Positions 1 through 8,637 of a stretch of 55,796 nt of DNA are shown in pieces. Within the stretch, counting starts at the first letter, position 1. Each line of letters opens with the position of its first letter. Below the pieces are notes generated by a model that was not told where the DNA came from, did not search any database, and saw nothing but the letters and a program-made list of their open reading frames with translations. Source of the DNA: Clostridiaceae bacterium (GTDB lineage: Bacteria > Bacillota > Clostridia > Saccharofermentanales > DTU023); assembly GCA_012798865.1 (NCBI GenBank), contig JAAZMK010000072.1:1-55796 (forward strand). The letters run 5' to 3'. The translations under genes and the position numbers were made by a program.

Positions 1-1033
1 GACCGAAGACACTGACGGGTCTCGAGACAAAAGTCATAAAGAGCATAATGGCGAGCGCGTAGGGGAACGCCTTGACGATTCCCTGTACATTGGATAACAA
101 TCCCAAGATGAAGAAGATCAGAATCTGCGCGAGCATATTGATTCCGTCGAAGTACGCTACAAGGGCACGCTTTGAAGGGAATTCCTGATTTCCGAGCACG
201 ATCCCGATCACGTAGACACTCAAATAACCGTTCCCGCCCAAGATCTCAGCGACGGCGTATCCGAGCAGCGCGATGGCAGTCGTGAATACTTCATTGCCGC
301 CACCTTTGAACGCGATATTTTTGCGGAGCAAAAAGACGAAGAGGACAGCCGTAGCCCCACCGACGGCGACACCGACGGCGACCTGTAAAAAAAGCATCAA
401 GAAAGCTTGTCCCGCTTTAATGCCTTCGAGCATCAACGACAAGCAGACGACGGTGAGAATATAAGAAAAAGGGTCGTTCGAGCCCGATTCAAGTTCGAGC
501 AGTGAGTCGGTATTGTCTCTGAGAGACAATTTGCGTCTTCTCAAGATAGAGAAAACGGATGCGGCATCCGTCGAGCCAATAACACTTCCGAGTAGCATGG
601 CTTCCAAAAGCGGAAATCCAAGCACAAAATGGACAAAGATCCCCGTGATGGCGGCCGTGGTAAAAACACCGAATGAGGCGAGTACGAGCGCTCTGCCCGC
701 GACCGGTTTCGCCGCGCTCCATCTCGTCCCGAATCCGCCGTAAAACATGATGAAAATCAGCGCGATCGAACAAACCTCGTTAGCAAGTTCGAAATTGTCG
801 AACGATTCCAAAAGCCCCGAGCTGCCGACTGCGATACCGAACACGATAAAAAAGAGCAGCATGGGAATGCCGAACTTATCCGATACTTCGCTTAGGAAGA
901 CGCTGACCAAAACAATGATACCTATGAATATTAGAGCGTTTACAATCAAAACAAACTTGCCTCTGACAGTTGACTTTCTTAAGAGTGAGAGCCCGCTAAA
1001 AGACTCTTCTAAACAGTATAGCCTGAACGCCAT
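1..1033 (-). CDS. Na+/K+:H+ antiporter, CPA/NhaP2-like, truncated at left window edge
   Basis: Not in the ORF track because no stop lies in the window. Reverse translation from CAT at 1031-1033 gives MAFRLYCLEESFSGLSLLRK...IFIGIIVLVSVFLSEVSDKFGIPMLLFFIVFGIAVGSSGLL...GSVIGSTDAASVFSILRRRKLSLRDNTDSLLELESGSNDPFSYIL, with the antiporter motifs STDAASVF and ESGSNDP. Exact start uncertain. Confidence 0.85.
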   Translation of the reverse strand, partial: MAFRLYCLEESFSGLSLLRKSTVRGKFVLIVNALIFIGIIVLVSVFLSEVSDKFGIPMLLFFIVFGIAVGSSGLLESFDNFELANEVCSIALIFIMFYGGFGTRWSAAKPVAGRALVLASFGVFTTAAITGIFVHFVLGFPLLEAMLLGSVIGSTDAASVFSILRRRKLSLRDNTDSLLELESGSNDPFSYILTVVCLSLMLEGIKAGQAFLMLFLQVAVGVAVGGATAVLFVFLLRKNIAFKGGGNEVFTTAIALLGYAVAEILGGNGYLSVYVIGIVLGNQEFPSKRALVAYFDGINMLAQILIFFILGLLSNVQGIVKAFPYALAIMLFMTFVSRPVSVFG

Positions 1034-1128
1034 TTCCTTGCATTGCGAACATTGGACAAAAGACTGACCTTGGAAAGAAAAAATGTTAAGGATATTATAA
1101 GTATTCCGGGAAAGGATGATCCTGCCTG

Positions 1129-3141
1129 TCAGCGGGTTATCACGTAATGGAAACGCCTTCTGATTCCATATTCATTGACAGCAATCAGAGCGAAAACATC
1201 ATCATCGATCAGCTTCGGGTTGCCGTCGTTATACAGTGTGAGGGTGCCGGCATAAGAACTGATGTCGTAGTTGTGGAGGTAGAGAATGTCGCCGTTCCGT
1301 GTGACGGTGTAATCATATAAAACATCCGATACCCTCGTTCTATTCCCGTTCTTAAACATCTTCAACGTGCCGCAATTCATTTTTTCATTCCAATAGGTGA
1401 AATAGAATACAGCGCCATTCTCTAATCGGGGACGGAACCTGATATCTACGGCAAAATCAATTTCCTCCCCGTCGACAAAGAGATCGCCCATGTTTTCGTC
1501 ATCGCGTACACTCTTGTAGTAGACGATATGATCGTCGTCAAAGAAAATCGAATGGTCACTGACATCGCTGGCGTAGAGTTCGCGTTCTCCTATCTGATCG
1601 TCGGTGATATTAATCTTGTAAAGATCGCTGTCGCCCTTTTCGGACATGTTATCGAGGAAAAAAACGGCGCTTCCATCGGAGGAAATACAAAAATATGAGG
1701 CGTTGGTCTGTTCGATGACGGACAACTTGGAACCGGCAGCGATGTATCGATCGGAGGAAGCCTCAAGCGCTTCCCACACCGGGTCTCGCACCTCAAAAGC
1801 GGCGCTGATTTCCGAAAGTTTTATTTTCAAATCGACGGGTTCGTTACATGCGCTGAAAACGATGACAGGCTTCTCATTCGCCCAAAAAACATGGCTCTCG
1901 CCGTTTACGCCGTCGGCAACGACGGTCGCCTCAGTGCCATCGAAATAATACAGCGCATAGTCGGTGATGATTGTTTCACTTTTCAATTCTTCACGAAGCC
2001 GATCTCTTTTGAGTTTTGAGTAATAGTTGCCCAGTTTGGCATTGTTTACCCCATCTATTTGCTGGCAGGCAGCTATGTACGCTGCGATATCAATCTCGTA
2101 CTGGTCCCATACCGCCTCGTATTCCGCTTCGGTGTCATAGTCAATCCGAGACGGACATGTGGGCTCATCGGGATACCCGGGGTGAACAGGTTCCGTCATA
2201 GACGCGTCGGCGGATGCCACATCATCGGTCACATAGTCCATGAGCGTTTTCCCCGCCTGTTCAACCTTGGTGTAATAGATTTCGCCGGAATTATAGATGG
2301 CGATGACTCTGGAAACATCCGACGCGATCATTGTCTCGTGTTCGCCGTCTTCGGTTTGCCTGAAAAGAGAATTGCCCTTCATGTAATAAAACACTGACAG
2401 GTCTTCCGCGACATAGGCAATGTAGTCAACCTCGTTCGCCAACGTAACGGTGCCCCCGTTCGCACGCCACAGATAGTAGTCGCCCATATAATTCAAATAA
2501 CCGATTTTATTGAGGTCAGCGGTCACGTCAAAGTATAGGACGTTCTCGGCGATTTTCTCTTTGTCGGTCAGGTCGTGGAGAAACAATTCATTGTCCGCTC
2601 CCGAAGGAAAGTTAATCTCCGATCCGGGTTGCGCCGAATACGTATATTCTAAGTTGTTGACGATATAGGCGACGCGAGTTCCCTCGCTATTGATGGCATA
2701 CGTTGTCACCTTAGAATCGATTTCTTTAGCGTCTTCATCTTTCTTGTCGATATCGCGGTAGTATAAAGTCCCGCCGTCAAAGGGATTATTAAACCCGTCG
2801 AAGAAGAAGACGCGGTTGCCGTCATCGCTGAAGGTGATGTGAGAACCGAAGTTGGAAGCGATCATCGCTATGCCGGGGTAGATGACATCAGCGTCATACA
2901 GCGGTTGAGCCGGTTGAGCCTTCATGTCATACGGCGGGGGAGACGTAGTGTCATATAACGGTCGAGGCGAAATTTTGACGATGCCTTCTTTGGAAAAATC
3001 TGTATAAAACAGTTCGCCTTCTTTGAGATAAAGACAGAAATCATCTTTGCTCCCATTGCCACGCAGAAAGAAAAAAGCGGTCAGGGCGATCGCCAGAATG
3101 ACCATGATGATGCCTGAAACAACGACAATTTTCTTCCTCAT
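1129..3141 (-). CDS. Membrane-anchored extracytoplasmic protein of unknown function, possibly beta-propeller-like
   Basis: Single 670-aa ORF, N-terminal signal-anchor (IIMVILAIALTAFFFL), repeated short aromatic/Asp-rich strands (e.g. LYYFDGTEATVV, DLFVDGEEIDF). Upstream AGGAG-type RBS. Confidence 0.6.
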   Translation of the reverse strand: MRKKIVVVSGIIMVILAIALTAFFFLRGNGSKDDFCLYLKEGELFYTDFSKEGIVKISPRPLYDTTSPPPYDMKAQPAQPLYDADVIYPGIAMIASNFGSHITFSDDGNRVFFFDGFNNPFDGGTLYYRDIDKKDEDAKEIDSKVTTYAINSEGTRVAYIVNNLEYTYSAQPGSEINFPSGADNELFLHDLTDKEKIAENVLYFDVTADLNKIGYLNYMGDYYLWRANGGTVTLANEVDYIAYVAEDLSVFYYMKGNSLFRQTEDGEHETMIASDVSRVIAIYNSGEIYYTKVEQAGKTLMDYVTDDVASADASMTEPVHPGYPDEPTCPSRIDYDTEAEYEAVWDQYEIDIAAYIAACQQIDGVNNAKLGNYYSKLKRDRLREELKSETIITDYALYYFDGTEATVVADGVNGESHVFWANEKPVIVFSACNEPVDLKIKLSEISAAFEVRDPVWEALEASSDRYIAAGSKLSVIEQTNASYFCISSDGSAVFFLDNMSEKGDSDLYKINITDDQIGERELYASDVSDHSIFFDDDHIVYYKSVRDDENMGDLFVDGEEIDFAVDIRFRPRLENGAVFYFTYWNEKMNCGTLKMFKNGNRTRVSDVLYDYTVTRNGDILYLHNYDISSYAGTLTLYNDGNPKLIDDDVFALIAVNEYGIRRRFHYVITR

Positions 3142-3250
3142 GTTCTCTCCTTCTTACATGAACCCGATAAGGATGAGGAGAACATCCCGCGTGTCATGTT
3201 ATCCGAAGAAATATCGCACGATTCATTTTACACTCTGAGCGGGGCATACC

Positions 3251-3535
3251 GGTGAGTTTTTCAGTTAATATCGAATTTTTGACTTTACGTCGACGCCCAT
3301 GTGCAATTTTTCAATTAATATCGAATTTCTGAATTTTGTGCCTACGCCCATGTGCAGTTTTTCAGTTAATATCGAATTTCTGAATTTTGTGCCTACGCCC
3401 ATGTGCAGTTTTTCAGTTAATATCGAATTTTTGACTTTACGTCGACGCCCATGTGCAGTTTTTCAATTAATATCGAATTTCTGAATTTTGTGCCTACGCC
3501 CATGTGCAGTTTTTCAATTAATATCGAATTTCTGG
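3251..3535. repeat. Tandem repeat array, six copies with 50- or 51-bp period
   Basis: Conserved core cccatgtgcagtttttcarttaatatcgaattt; 'gaattt' at 3273, 3323, 3374, 3425, 3475, 3526 (spacings 50,51,51,50,51). Linkers come in two types: ttgactttacgtcgacg and ctgaattttgtgcctacg. Confidence 0.95.
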
Positions 3536-3568
3536 ATTCTACGTTCTCCGTTTCCACAAAAGGAAAGA

Positions 3569-3613
3569 GGCTGTTTCACTCCCGCTGCTATTTAGCGGTT
3601 TTGAGACAGCCCC
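3569..3613 (-). terminator. Probable terminator of the ABC-2 exporter operon
   Basis: Nested inverted repeats: GGCTGTTTCA...TGAGACAGCC outside, CCGCT...AGCGG inside, just downstream of the stop at 3654 (minus strand). Confidence 0.55.
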
Positions 3614-3653
3614 TAGAGGAATTGATGTGTTTGCGTATACGCTTGCCGCGAAG

Positions 3654-4835
3654 CTATGCGAAACTGCGTTGGCGGCTTTTTCGCAACACGAGGGTGAGGC
3701 ACAGGAAGGCAACTGTCATCAGAGTCATAATGCCCATCGCTTGCCAAACAAAAGAATAGTCGGGCGCCTGCTCGGGCATATGGACGATGGCGTTGTTCGC
3801 CTTGACCGCCCAGACGGTCGGCATGAAGCTGGCCACCTTCTGCACTGGCGCTTGAATTAATTCCAAGGGTACGAAAACACCGGAGGTAAAGGAGACCGCC
3901 AGGCTGAAAACCGTCGAGAAGAAATTCAGCGCTCCTTTGTTGCGCATCAGGGTGATGAAAAAATTGGCAACGGCAAGCACGGCGACCATGTGAACAAAGC
4001 TCACGCCGATCAGCCACAGGCTCCTGGTATCGGTCAGCAAGTCGAAACCAAGTTGGGTATACATGAAGACGATCAGGAAAACCCAGAGGACGACGCTGAA
4101 GAGCAGGGTTGCCAAAAAGATACCGAAGGTTCGCTGCCGTTCGGGGATGCCGGAAACCAAATCGCGATTCTTGACTGACTGGTTTTCCATGGCGATCAAT
4201 GTACTGCCAATCACCGAGGTGAGCAACGCGATGAGGATATAAAACGTGTTGTTGAAAGAGGTTCCCAATAAGGTGATTTTATATGTTTCCCCTGATAGGA
4301 AAGCGCGAGTGGAAACCTCAGCCTGCAGATCGGTTCGGATCAGATCCAATGTATTCTCTAACTGCTCTGCAGGAATGCTGCCGCCGAAGGCCTGCTTGTA
4401 TACCTGAAAGGTCTGATTGTACCTTTCGACGAGTTGAGCCGAAACGATGGAAAGATGCACATAGATCGAGCCTTGTGCATTCAATTCGGCGTCATTCCGT
4501 TCCGGATCCAGCATCTGTTTCCCGAAGTCCTGCGGAATCCGAATGACGTAGTAAGTTTCTCCGTCAAAGAGAGCGTCGTTGATGGCGATCTCGGTATCTT
4601 CCAATTCGACGATTTCGGCGTGCTCAGTCAAATAGGCGGTGAATGCCTTGGAGACCGGTGATTCGTCGGCATCAAAGACGGTAATCTTTGGTTCTGCAAT
4701 TTTCAGATCGGCTTCTTTACTTGGTAATTGCGCGTTGATGACGAAATTTGCGATGACGACGAAAATGCCGATATAGGTCAGGATGGTCGCAAGGCTGCCG
4801 CGCATCACTTTAAAATAGAGTTTAAATGCTCTCAT
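3654..4835 (-). CDS. ABC-2 type transporter permease
   Basis: 393 aa, N-terminal TM, large extracytoplasmic loop, C-terminal TM cluster; adjacent to a second permease and an ATPase. Confidence 0.85.
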   Translation of the reverse strand: MRAFKLYFKVMRGSLATILTYIGIFVVIANFVINAQLPSKEADLKIAEPKITVFDADESPVSKAFTAYLTEHAEIVELEDTEIAINDALFDGETYYVIRIPQDFGKQMLDPERNDAELNAQGSIYVHLSIVSAQLVERYNQTFQVYKQAFGGSIPAEQLENTLDLIRTDLQAEVSTRAFLSGETYKITLLGTSFNNTFYILIALLTSVIGSTLIAMENQSVKNRDLVSGIPERQRTFGIFLATLLFSVVLWVFLIVFMYTQLGFDLLTDTRSLWLIGVSFVHMVAVLAVANFFITLMRNKGALNFFSTVFSLAVSFTSGVFVPLELIQAPVQKVASFMPTVWAVKANNAIVHMPEQAPDYSFVWQAMGIMTLMTVAFLCLTLVLRKSRQRSFA

Positions 4836-6045
4836 AGTTCGATCTCCTTAAACCGATGATGGTGAGTACGATGGCAATGACAAGAAAAATGCTCAGGCGG
4901 ATGACGATGTCAAAATACCGATCCAAAGTCGAGTAGTTGTACAGGCTGTACAACCCCTCTGCCACAAGAGAGACCGGATTGATTTTTTGTAAAAACGGGA
5001 TCGAATTCTTGACCAGCTTGCGGATCTCGGAGGCCATCATGCCGGAGAAAAATCCCAAGACCAGTGGCAGTCCGATACCTAGAGCAGTTTTGATGCCGGT
5101 AGAGCCTTTGAATAGTGAGCCGACGGCAGTACCCATGAAGATTCCCGTGAGTGTGCCCAGGAGCAACAGGACGAGGATGTAACCCGTACGAGGACCTAAG
5201 TCCACGCCGAGGACACCGAGATAGTAGTAGATGATAACAATCAGTATGCTGTACAGGACGACGTTTGGCGTTATTTCAGCAAAGAAACGCTTCCACATCG
5301 GGTATGGAGCCAGCCAGGAGCGGGCAGCCCGGGACGATTGATTGGCCTCAAGTTCGGCAACCGAAGAGATTGAGCCTGCCATCGGGAAGATAGACAGGTA
5401 ACCCAAGAGAGCGAAGAAGTAAATCAGTACATCTCCCTTTTTTGTTCCTTGGTCTTCCTCGTGTAGTCCGGTATCCGACTCAAACGCCTTCCGGATTCTT
5501 TCCTCGAAGTCTCGTCCCGGTCGGATGGCGCCCGATGTCACTAAGTTTTCGATGGAATTCATTGTGTTTTTAATCTGTGTATAGCGTTCGAGGAGGGAGC
5601 GCAGGACGCTGCCGTTCAGCGAATTAGAGCTATTGAGTATATTTTTTGCTGTCATCGTAACCGTCTCGCCTACCTCGACAAAAGCGTAGACTTGATTCTT
5701 GTCCAACAATACACGCGCCTCTTCCGGCTCTGCTTTTATATAGATGATGTAGGCATTCTGAGGATCAGTATCGACCTTTAACGGTCCGTCGTTTTCGTCC
5801 GGGGTTCCGGGGACGCCTACATAGTCGAGAAAGGTGTCGAAGGCTTTTATCTCTTCTTGCTTGGCATCCCCTGTCACGACGGCAACGGTAACCGGATCAA
5901 ACCGATAGGTATCGGAAGAAAACATTCCCGACATGGCGAGGTGGAAAACAGTCACCAAGACGAGCGGGAAAAAGAGAGTCCAGAACAGCGAGGAGTGATC
6001 TTTAACCAGAGCCAGTGTCTTGTATTTGGTGATGTGCCTAAACAT
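4822..6045 (-). CDS. ABC-2 type transporter permease
   Basis: 407 aa, same architecture as the neighbouring permease; overlaps it by 14 nt. Confidence 0.85.
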   Translation of the reverse strand: MFRHITKYKTLALVKDHSSLFWTLFFPLVLVTVFHLAMSGMFSSDTYRFDPVTVAVVTGDAKQEEIKAFDTFLDYVGVPGTPDENDGPLKVDTDPQNAYIIYIKAEPEEARVLLDKNQVYAFVEVGETVTMTAKNILNSSNSLNGSVLRSLLERYTQIKNTMNSIENLVTSGAIRPGRDFEERIRKAFESDTGLHEEDQGTKKGDVLIYFFALLGYLSIFPMAGSISSVAELEANQSSRAARSWLAPYPMWKRFFAEITPNVVLYSILIVIIYYYLGVLGVDLGPRTGYILVLLLLGTLTGIFMGTAVGSLFKGSTGIKTALGIGLPLVLGFFSGMMASEIRKLVKNSIPFLQKINPVSLVAEGLYSLYNYSTLDRYFDIVIRLSIFLVIAIVLTIIGLRRSNYESI

Positions 6046-6982
6046 CGTCTCTCAACTCCTTTCCCGTAATTTCCAAGAAGACATCGTTCAGGGTCGGCTG
6101 CTTGGAGCTGATTTTCGTCATGGGAATATTATGGTGTTCGAAATAGTTCAGGATGTCCAAGAGCCCGTTGGTTTTGGCTTTCATCTTGAGAACGAGTTCA
6201 GCCTGTTCGTATTCCAGTGACTCCACCGTGGGCAACGCCTCGATGGCTTTCAAATGAGATTCATCCAGATCAAAGGTCTCGACCCTGACCGTCTCGCCCG
6301 AGCGGCTGATAGCTTTAATTTCATCCGAAGTGCCCGTGATCAGGATTTTGCCGCGATCCATAATGGAAATGCGGTCACAAAGAAACTCCACCTCTTCCAT
6401 GTAGTGGGTGGTGTACACAATGGTCGAACCTTCGTCCCGGAGTTGGAGGATACCCTCCAAAATCCTGTTTCGTGACTGCGGATCCACGGCTACCGTCGGT
6501 TCGTCCAAGAAGATTAGGCGAGGTTTATGGGCAATCCCACATGCCAGATTAAGCCTTCGCAAGAGACCGCCAGACAGCTTTTTCGGACGAAATTTGCGAA
6601 ACTCGTCCAACTGAACAAATTCAATGACCTCCTCCACCAATTTTCTCCGGACGGCTTTATCGGGTACGTAAAGACCGCAAAAGTAATCGATGTTTTCGTA
6701 AACCGACAGCTCATCGTAAACCGCCGGCTCCTGGGAGACCACCCCGATGTTCTGTTTGAGGTGGTGGGCGTCCGGTCTCATCGGTTCGCCGAAAATCTCA
6801 ACCTCACCCTTTTCGTAGCGTAAGAGAGAAAGAATACAGTTGATCAACGTAGTTTTGCCCGACCCATTCGGACCCAATAACCCGTAAATTTCCCCTTTCT
6901 GAATCTCTAAATCCAGATGATCGACGGCGACTAGGTCCTTGTAGCGCTTGACCAGATTGCGTACACGAACTTCTGTTTGCAT
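6038..6982 (-). CDS. ABC transporter ATP-binding protein, LnrL/DrrA-like
   Basis: Walker A GPNGSGKTT, signature LSGGLLRRL, Walker B LIFLDEPT. Confidence 0.92.
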   Translation of the reverse strand: MQTEVRVRNLVKRYKDLVAVDHLDLEIQKGEIYGLLGPNGSGKTTLINCILSLLRYEKGEVEIFGEPMRPDAHHLKQNIGVVSQEPAVYDELSVYENIDYFCGLYVPDKAVRRKLVEEVIEFVQLDEFRKFRPKKLSGGLLRRLNLACGIAHKPRLIFLDEPTVAVDPQSRNRILEGILQLRDEGSTIVYTTHYMEEVEFLCDRISIMDRGKILITGTSDEIKAISRSGETVRVETFDLDESHLKAIEALPTVESLEYEQAELVLKMKAKTNGLLDILNYFEHHNIPMTKISSKQPTLNDVFLEITGKELRDDV

Positions 6983-7095
6983 ATGACTCCTCCTTCGCAG
7001 GACGACTTCCCGCCCTTCCGATTATTTCGTGATTTCAACCTCAGTTTAATGTCCGGTAGACGCACGGAGAAGTGAAGGATGTCACCAATCGCAAG

Positions 7096-7107
7096 TGACA
7101 ATTGTCA
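7096..7107. promoter_or_regulatory. 12-bp perfect palindrome in the divergent ABC exporter / histidine kinase intergenic region
   Basis: TGACAATTGTCA, between ATPase start (6982) and kinase start (7181). Confidence 0.45.
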
Positions 7108-7180
7108 TTTCTCTCAATCGGACGGTGCCGTTTGAAACTGCCAAGCTGTATAATTAAAAAAACATGCGGGAGGAAAATGT

Positions 7181-8260
7181 GTGGATTTGCTCATCAATTC
7201 CATTTTAATTACTGCCCTCTCGACTTTGGGCGCGACGCTCTCGCAGCCAGACGTTCTTCCGATCGTCGAGTTCTTTTCCTCTCTGATTTTGGCGGCTATT
7301 CCGCACTTGATAAGGACTGCCAAAGACCCGAAGTGGCACCGTTTCACCAACGCCTGCGCCGCCCTGTTTATCCTGCTGCTCGTTCTGCTCTCGTGGTGGA
7401 AGCCGGCTTTTTTATACTTTATCCCGCTCCTCATCGGTTCTATCGACTGCGCACCTTACTTGTACGCGTTTCTTGCCGTCCCGTTATTCTGGATCATGCA
7501 ACCGCCTCCTATCCACGCTGCTGCCCTTCTAGTTCTGACCTCCGTACTGACCTTCATTCTCTCTTATCGCACCCGCCGCGAACTCGGCTTTACCCGCAGA
7601 CACTTCGAGACCGTCGATGACCAGAGGCGACGGGTGCGCGATCTTCACCGACAGAATCGCGAGCTTATCGCCAACCGCGAACTGGAGATGTCAAATGCGA
7701 GACTCCGGGAACGAAATCGTATTTCCACCGAAATCCACGACAACGTCGGTCACCTGCTTTCTTCCTCTATCCTCCAAGTCGGCGCCTTGGAAACCATCGC
7801 GAGCGAATCCGAACGACCCTATATCAAAAGCCTGCAGCAGACTCTGAGCGACGCCATGCAGCAAATCCGTGACAGCGTCCATGATATCCATCGCGACTCG
7901 TTGGATATTCGCCGGGAATTGCAGCAAATTCAGGAGAATTTTGCCTTCTGCCGCATGACCTCAAACGTAGCGATTGAACAGGAGCCCGATGCAAAAGTTC
8001 ACTACACACTGCTTGCCATTGTGCGGGAAGCACTGACCAACACCATAAAACATTCCGACGCCACCTTGGTCACGGTGTCACTCACCGAAGTAGCCCGTCA
8101 GTACCACATGATCGTCACCGACAACGGCAAGCCCAAAGATCCCCGTCCTGACGAAACAACCGGCATCGGACTGGTGACCATGGAAGAGCGCGTCCGCGGG
8201 CGGGGATGCGGTCGACCGCCTGTCCGCTGTTTTGACACCTCAGGAAATCAGTCTCGTTGA
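7181..8260 (+). CDS. Sensor histidine kinase (HisKA_3/HATPase), C-terminus abnormal
   Basis: N-terminal TM segments; H-box RNRISTEIHDNVGHLLSSSILQ; N-box REALTNTIKHS; DNG...GIGLVTMEERVR, then out-of-family tail RGCGRPPVRCFDTSGNQSR. GTG start after GGGAGG. Confidence 0.8.
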   Translation: MDLLINSILITALSTLGATLSQPDVLPIVEFFSSLILAAIPHLIRTAKDPKWHRFTNACAALFILLLVLLSWWKPAFLYFIPLLIGSIDCAPYLYAFLAVPLFWIMQPPPIHAAALLVLTSVLTFILSYRTRRELGFTRRHFETVDDQRRRVRDLHRQNRELIANRELEMSNARLRERNRISTEIHDNVGHLLSSSILQVGALETIASESERPYIKSLQQTLSDAMQQIRDSVHDIHRDSLDIRRELQQIQENFAFCRMTSNVAIEQEPDAKVHYTLLAIVREALTNTIKHSDATLVTVSLTEVARQYHMIVTDNGKPKDPRPDETTGIGLVTMEERVRGRGCGRPPVRCFDTSGNQSR

Positions 8261-8414
8261 ACAGGTCGCCGAAGGAAAAAACAACAAAGAAATCGCCGAG
8301 GCTTTACACTTCAGCGAAGGAACGGTGCGCAACTATATTTCGACGATATTGGAAAAACTGGACTTGCGTGACCGTACGCAGTTGGCGGTCTATTACTATA
8401 AGAATCGAGGCTGA
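8232..8414 (+). pseudogene. Response-regulator remnant: LuxR/NarL-type HTH only, no receiver domain
   Basis: LTPQEISLVEQVAEGKNNKEIAEALHFSEGTVRNYISTILEKLDLRDRTQLAVYYYKNRG is a full LuxR HTH. The same frame reads upstream as AGGDAVDRLSAV, overlapping the kinase ORF in another frame. Confidence 0.8.
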
Positions 8415-8418
8415 TTAT

Positions 8419-8445
8419 TCAGCTTCTAAATGTGTTTGAAGCTGA
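8419..8445 (+). terminator. Inverted repeat after the response-regulator remnant
   Basis: TCAGCTTC...GAAGCTGA perfect 8-bp stem; no U-tract, so weak. Confidence 0.3.
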
Positions 8446-8552
8446 GTGACCAACTTAAAAAATATTCTAAAAGGGCAGGTCCGGATGAACACGCTCAGCA
8501 CGTTCCAAAATGAAAAAATTTGAAACAATATGCCATAAAGAAACGCATTTCA

Positions 8553-8581
8553 TTGCATTCATTTTCACCGTACGTTATAAT
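8553..8581 (+). promoter_or_regulatory. Sigma-A-like promoter for the 8638-12722 operon
   Basis: TTGCAT (8553-8558), 17-bp spacer, TATAAT (8576-8581). Confidence 0.6.
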
Positions 8582-8637
8582 TTAACCATCTATTTCCACC
8601 TTAGCCTAATGCTTTCCAAACTTAAGGAGGTTCTCTT

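Noticed and set aside
273-1067. Plus-strand ORFs at 273, 513 and 747
   Set aside because: They are antisense to a well-supported antiporter gene on the minus strand.
3251-3535. CRISPR array
   Set aside because: The intervening segments are 17-18 nt and recur as two types rather than being unique 30-40-nt spacers; no cas genes are present.
3299-3759. Repeat-encoded peptides (MCSFSINIEFLNFVPTP repeats) as real proteins
   Set aside because: 50-bp units shift the frame between copies, there is no RBS, and the region is intergenic.
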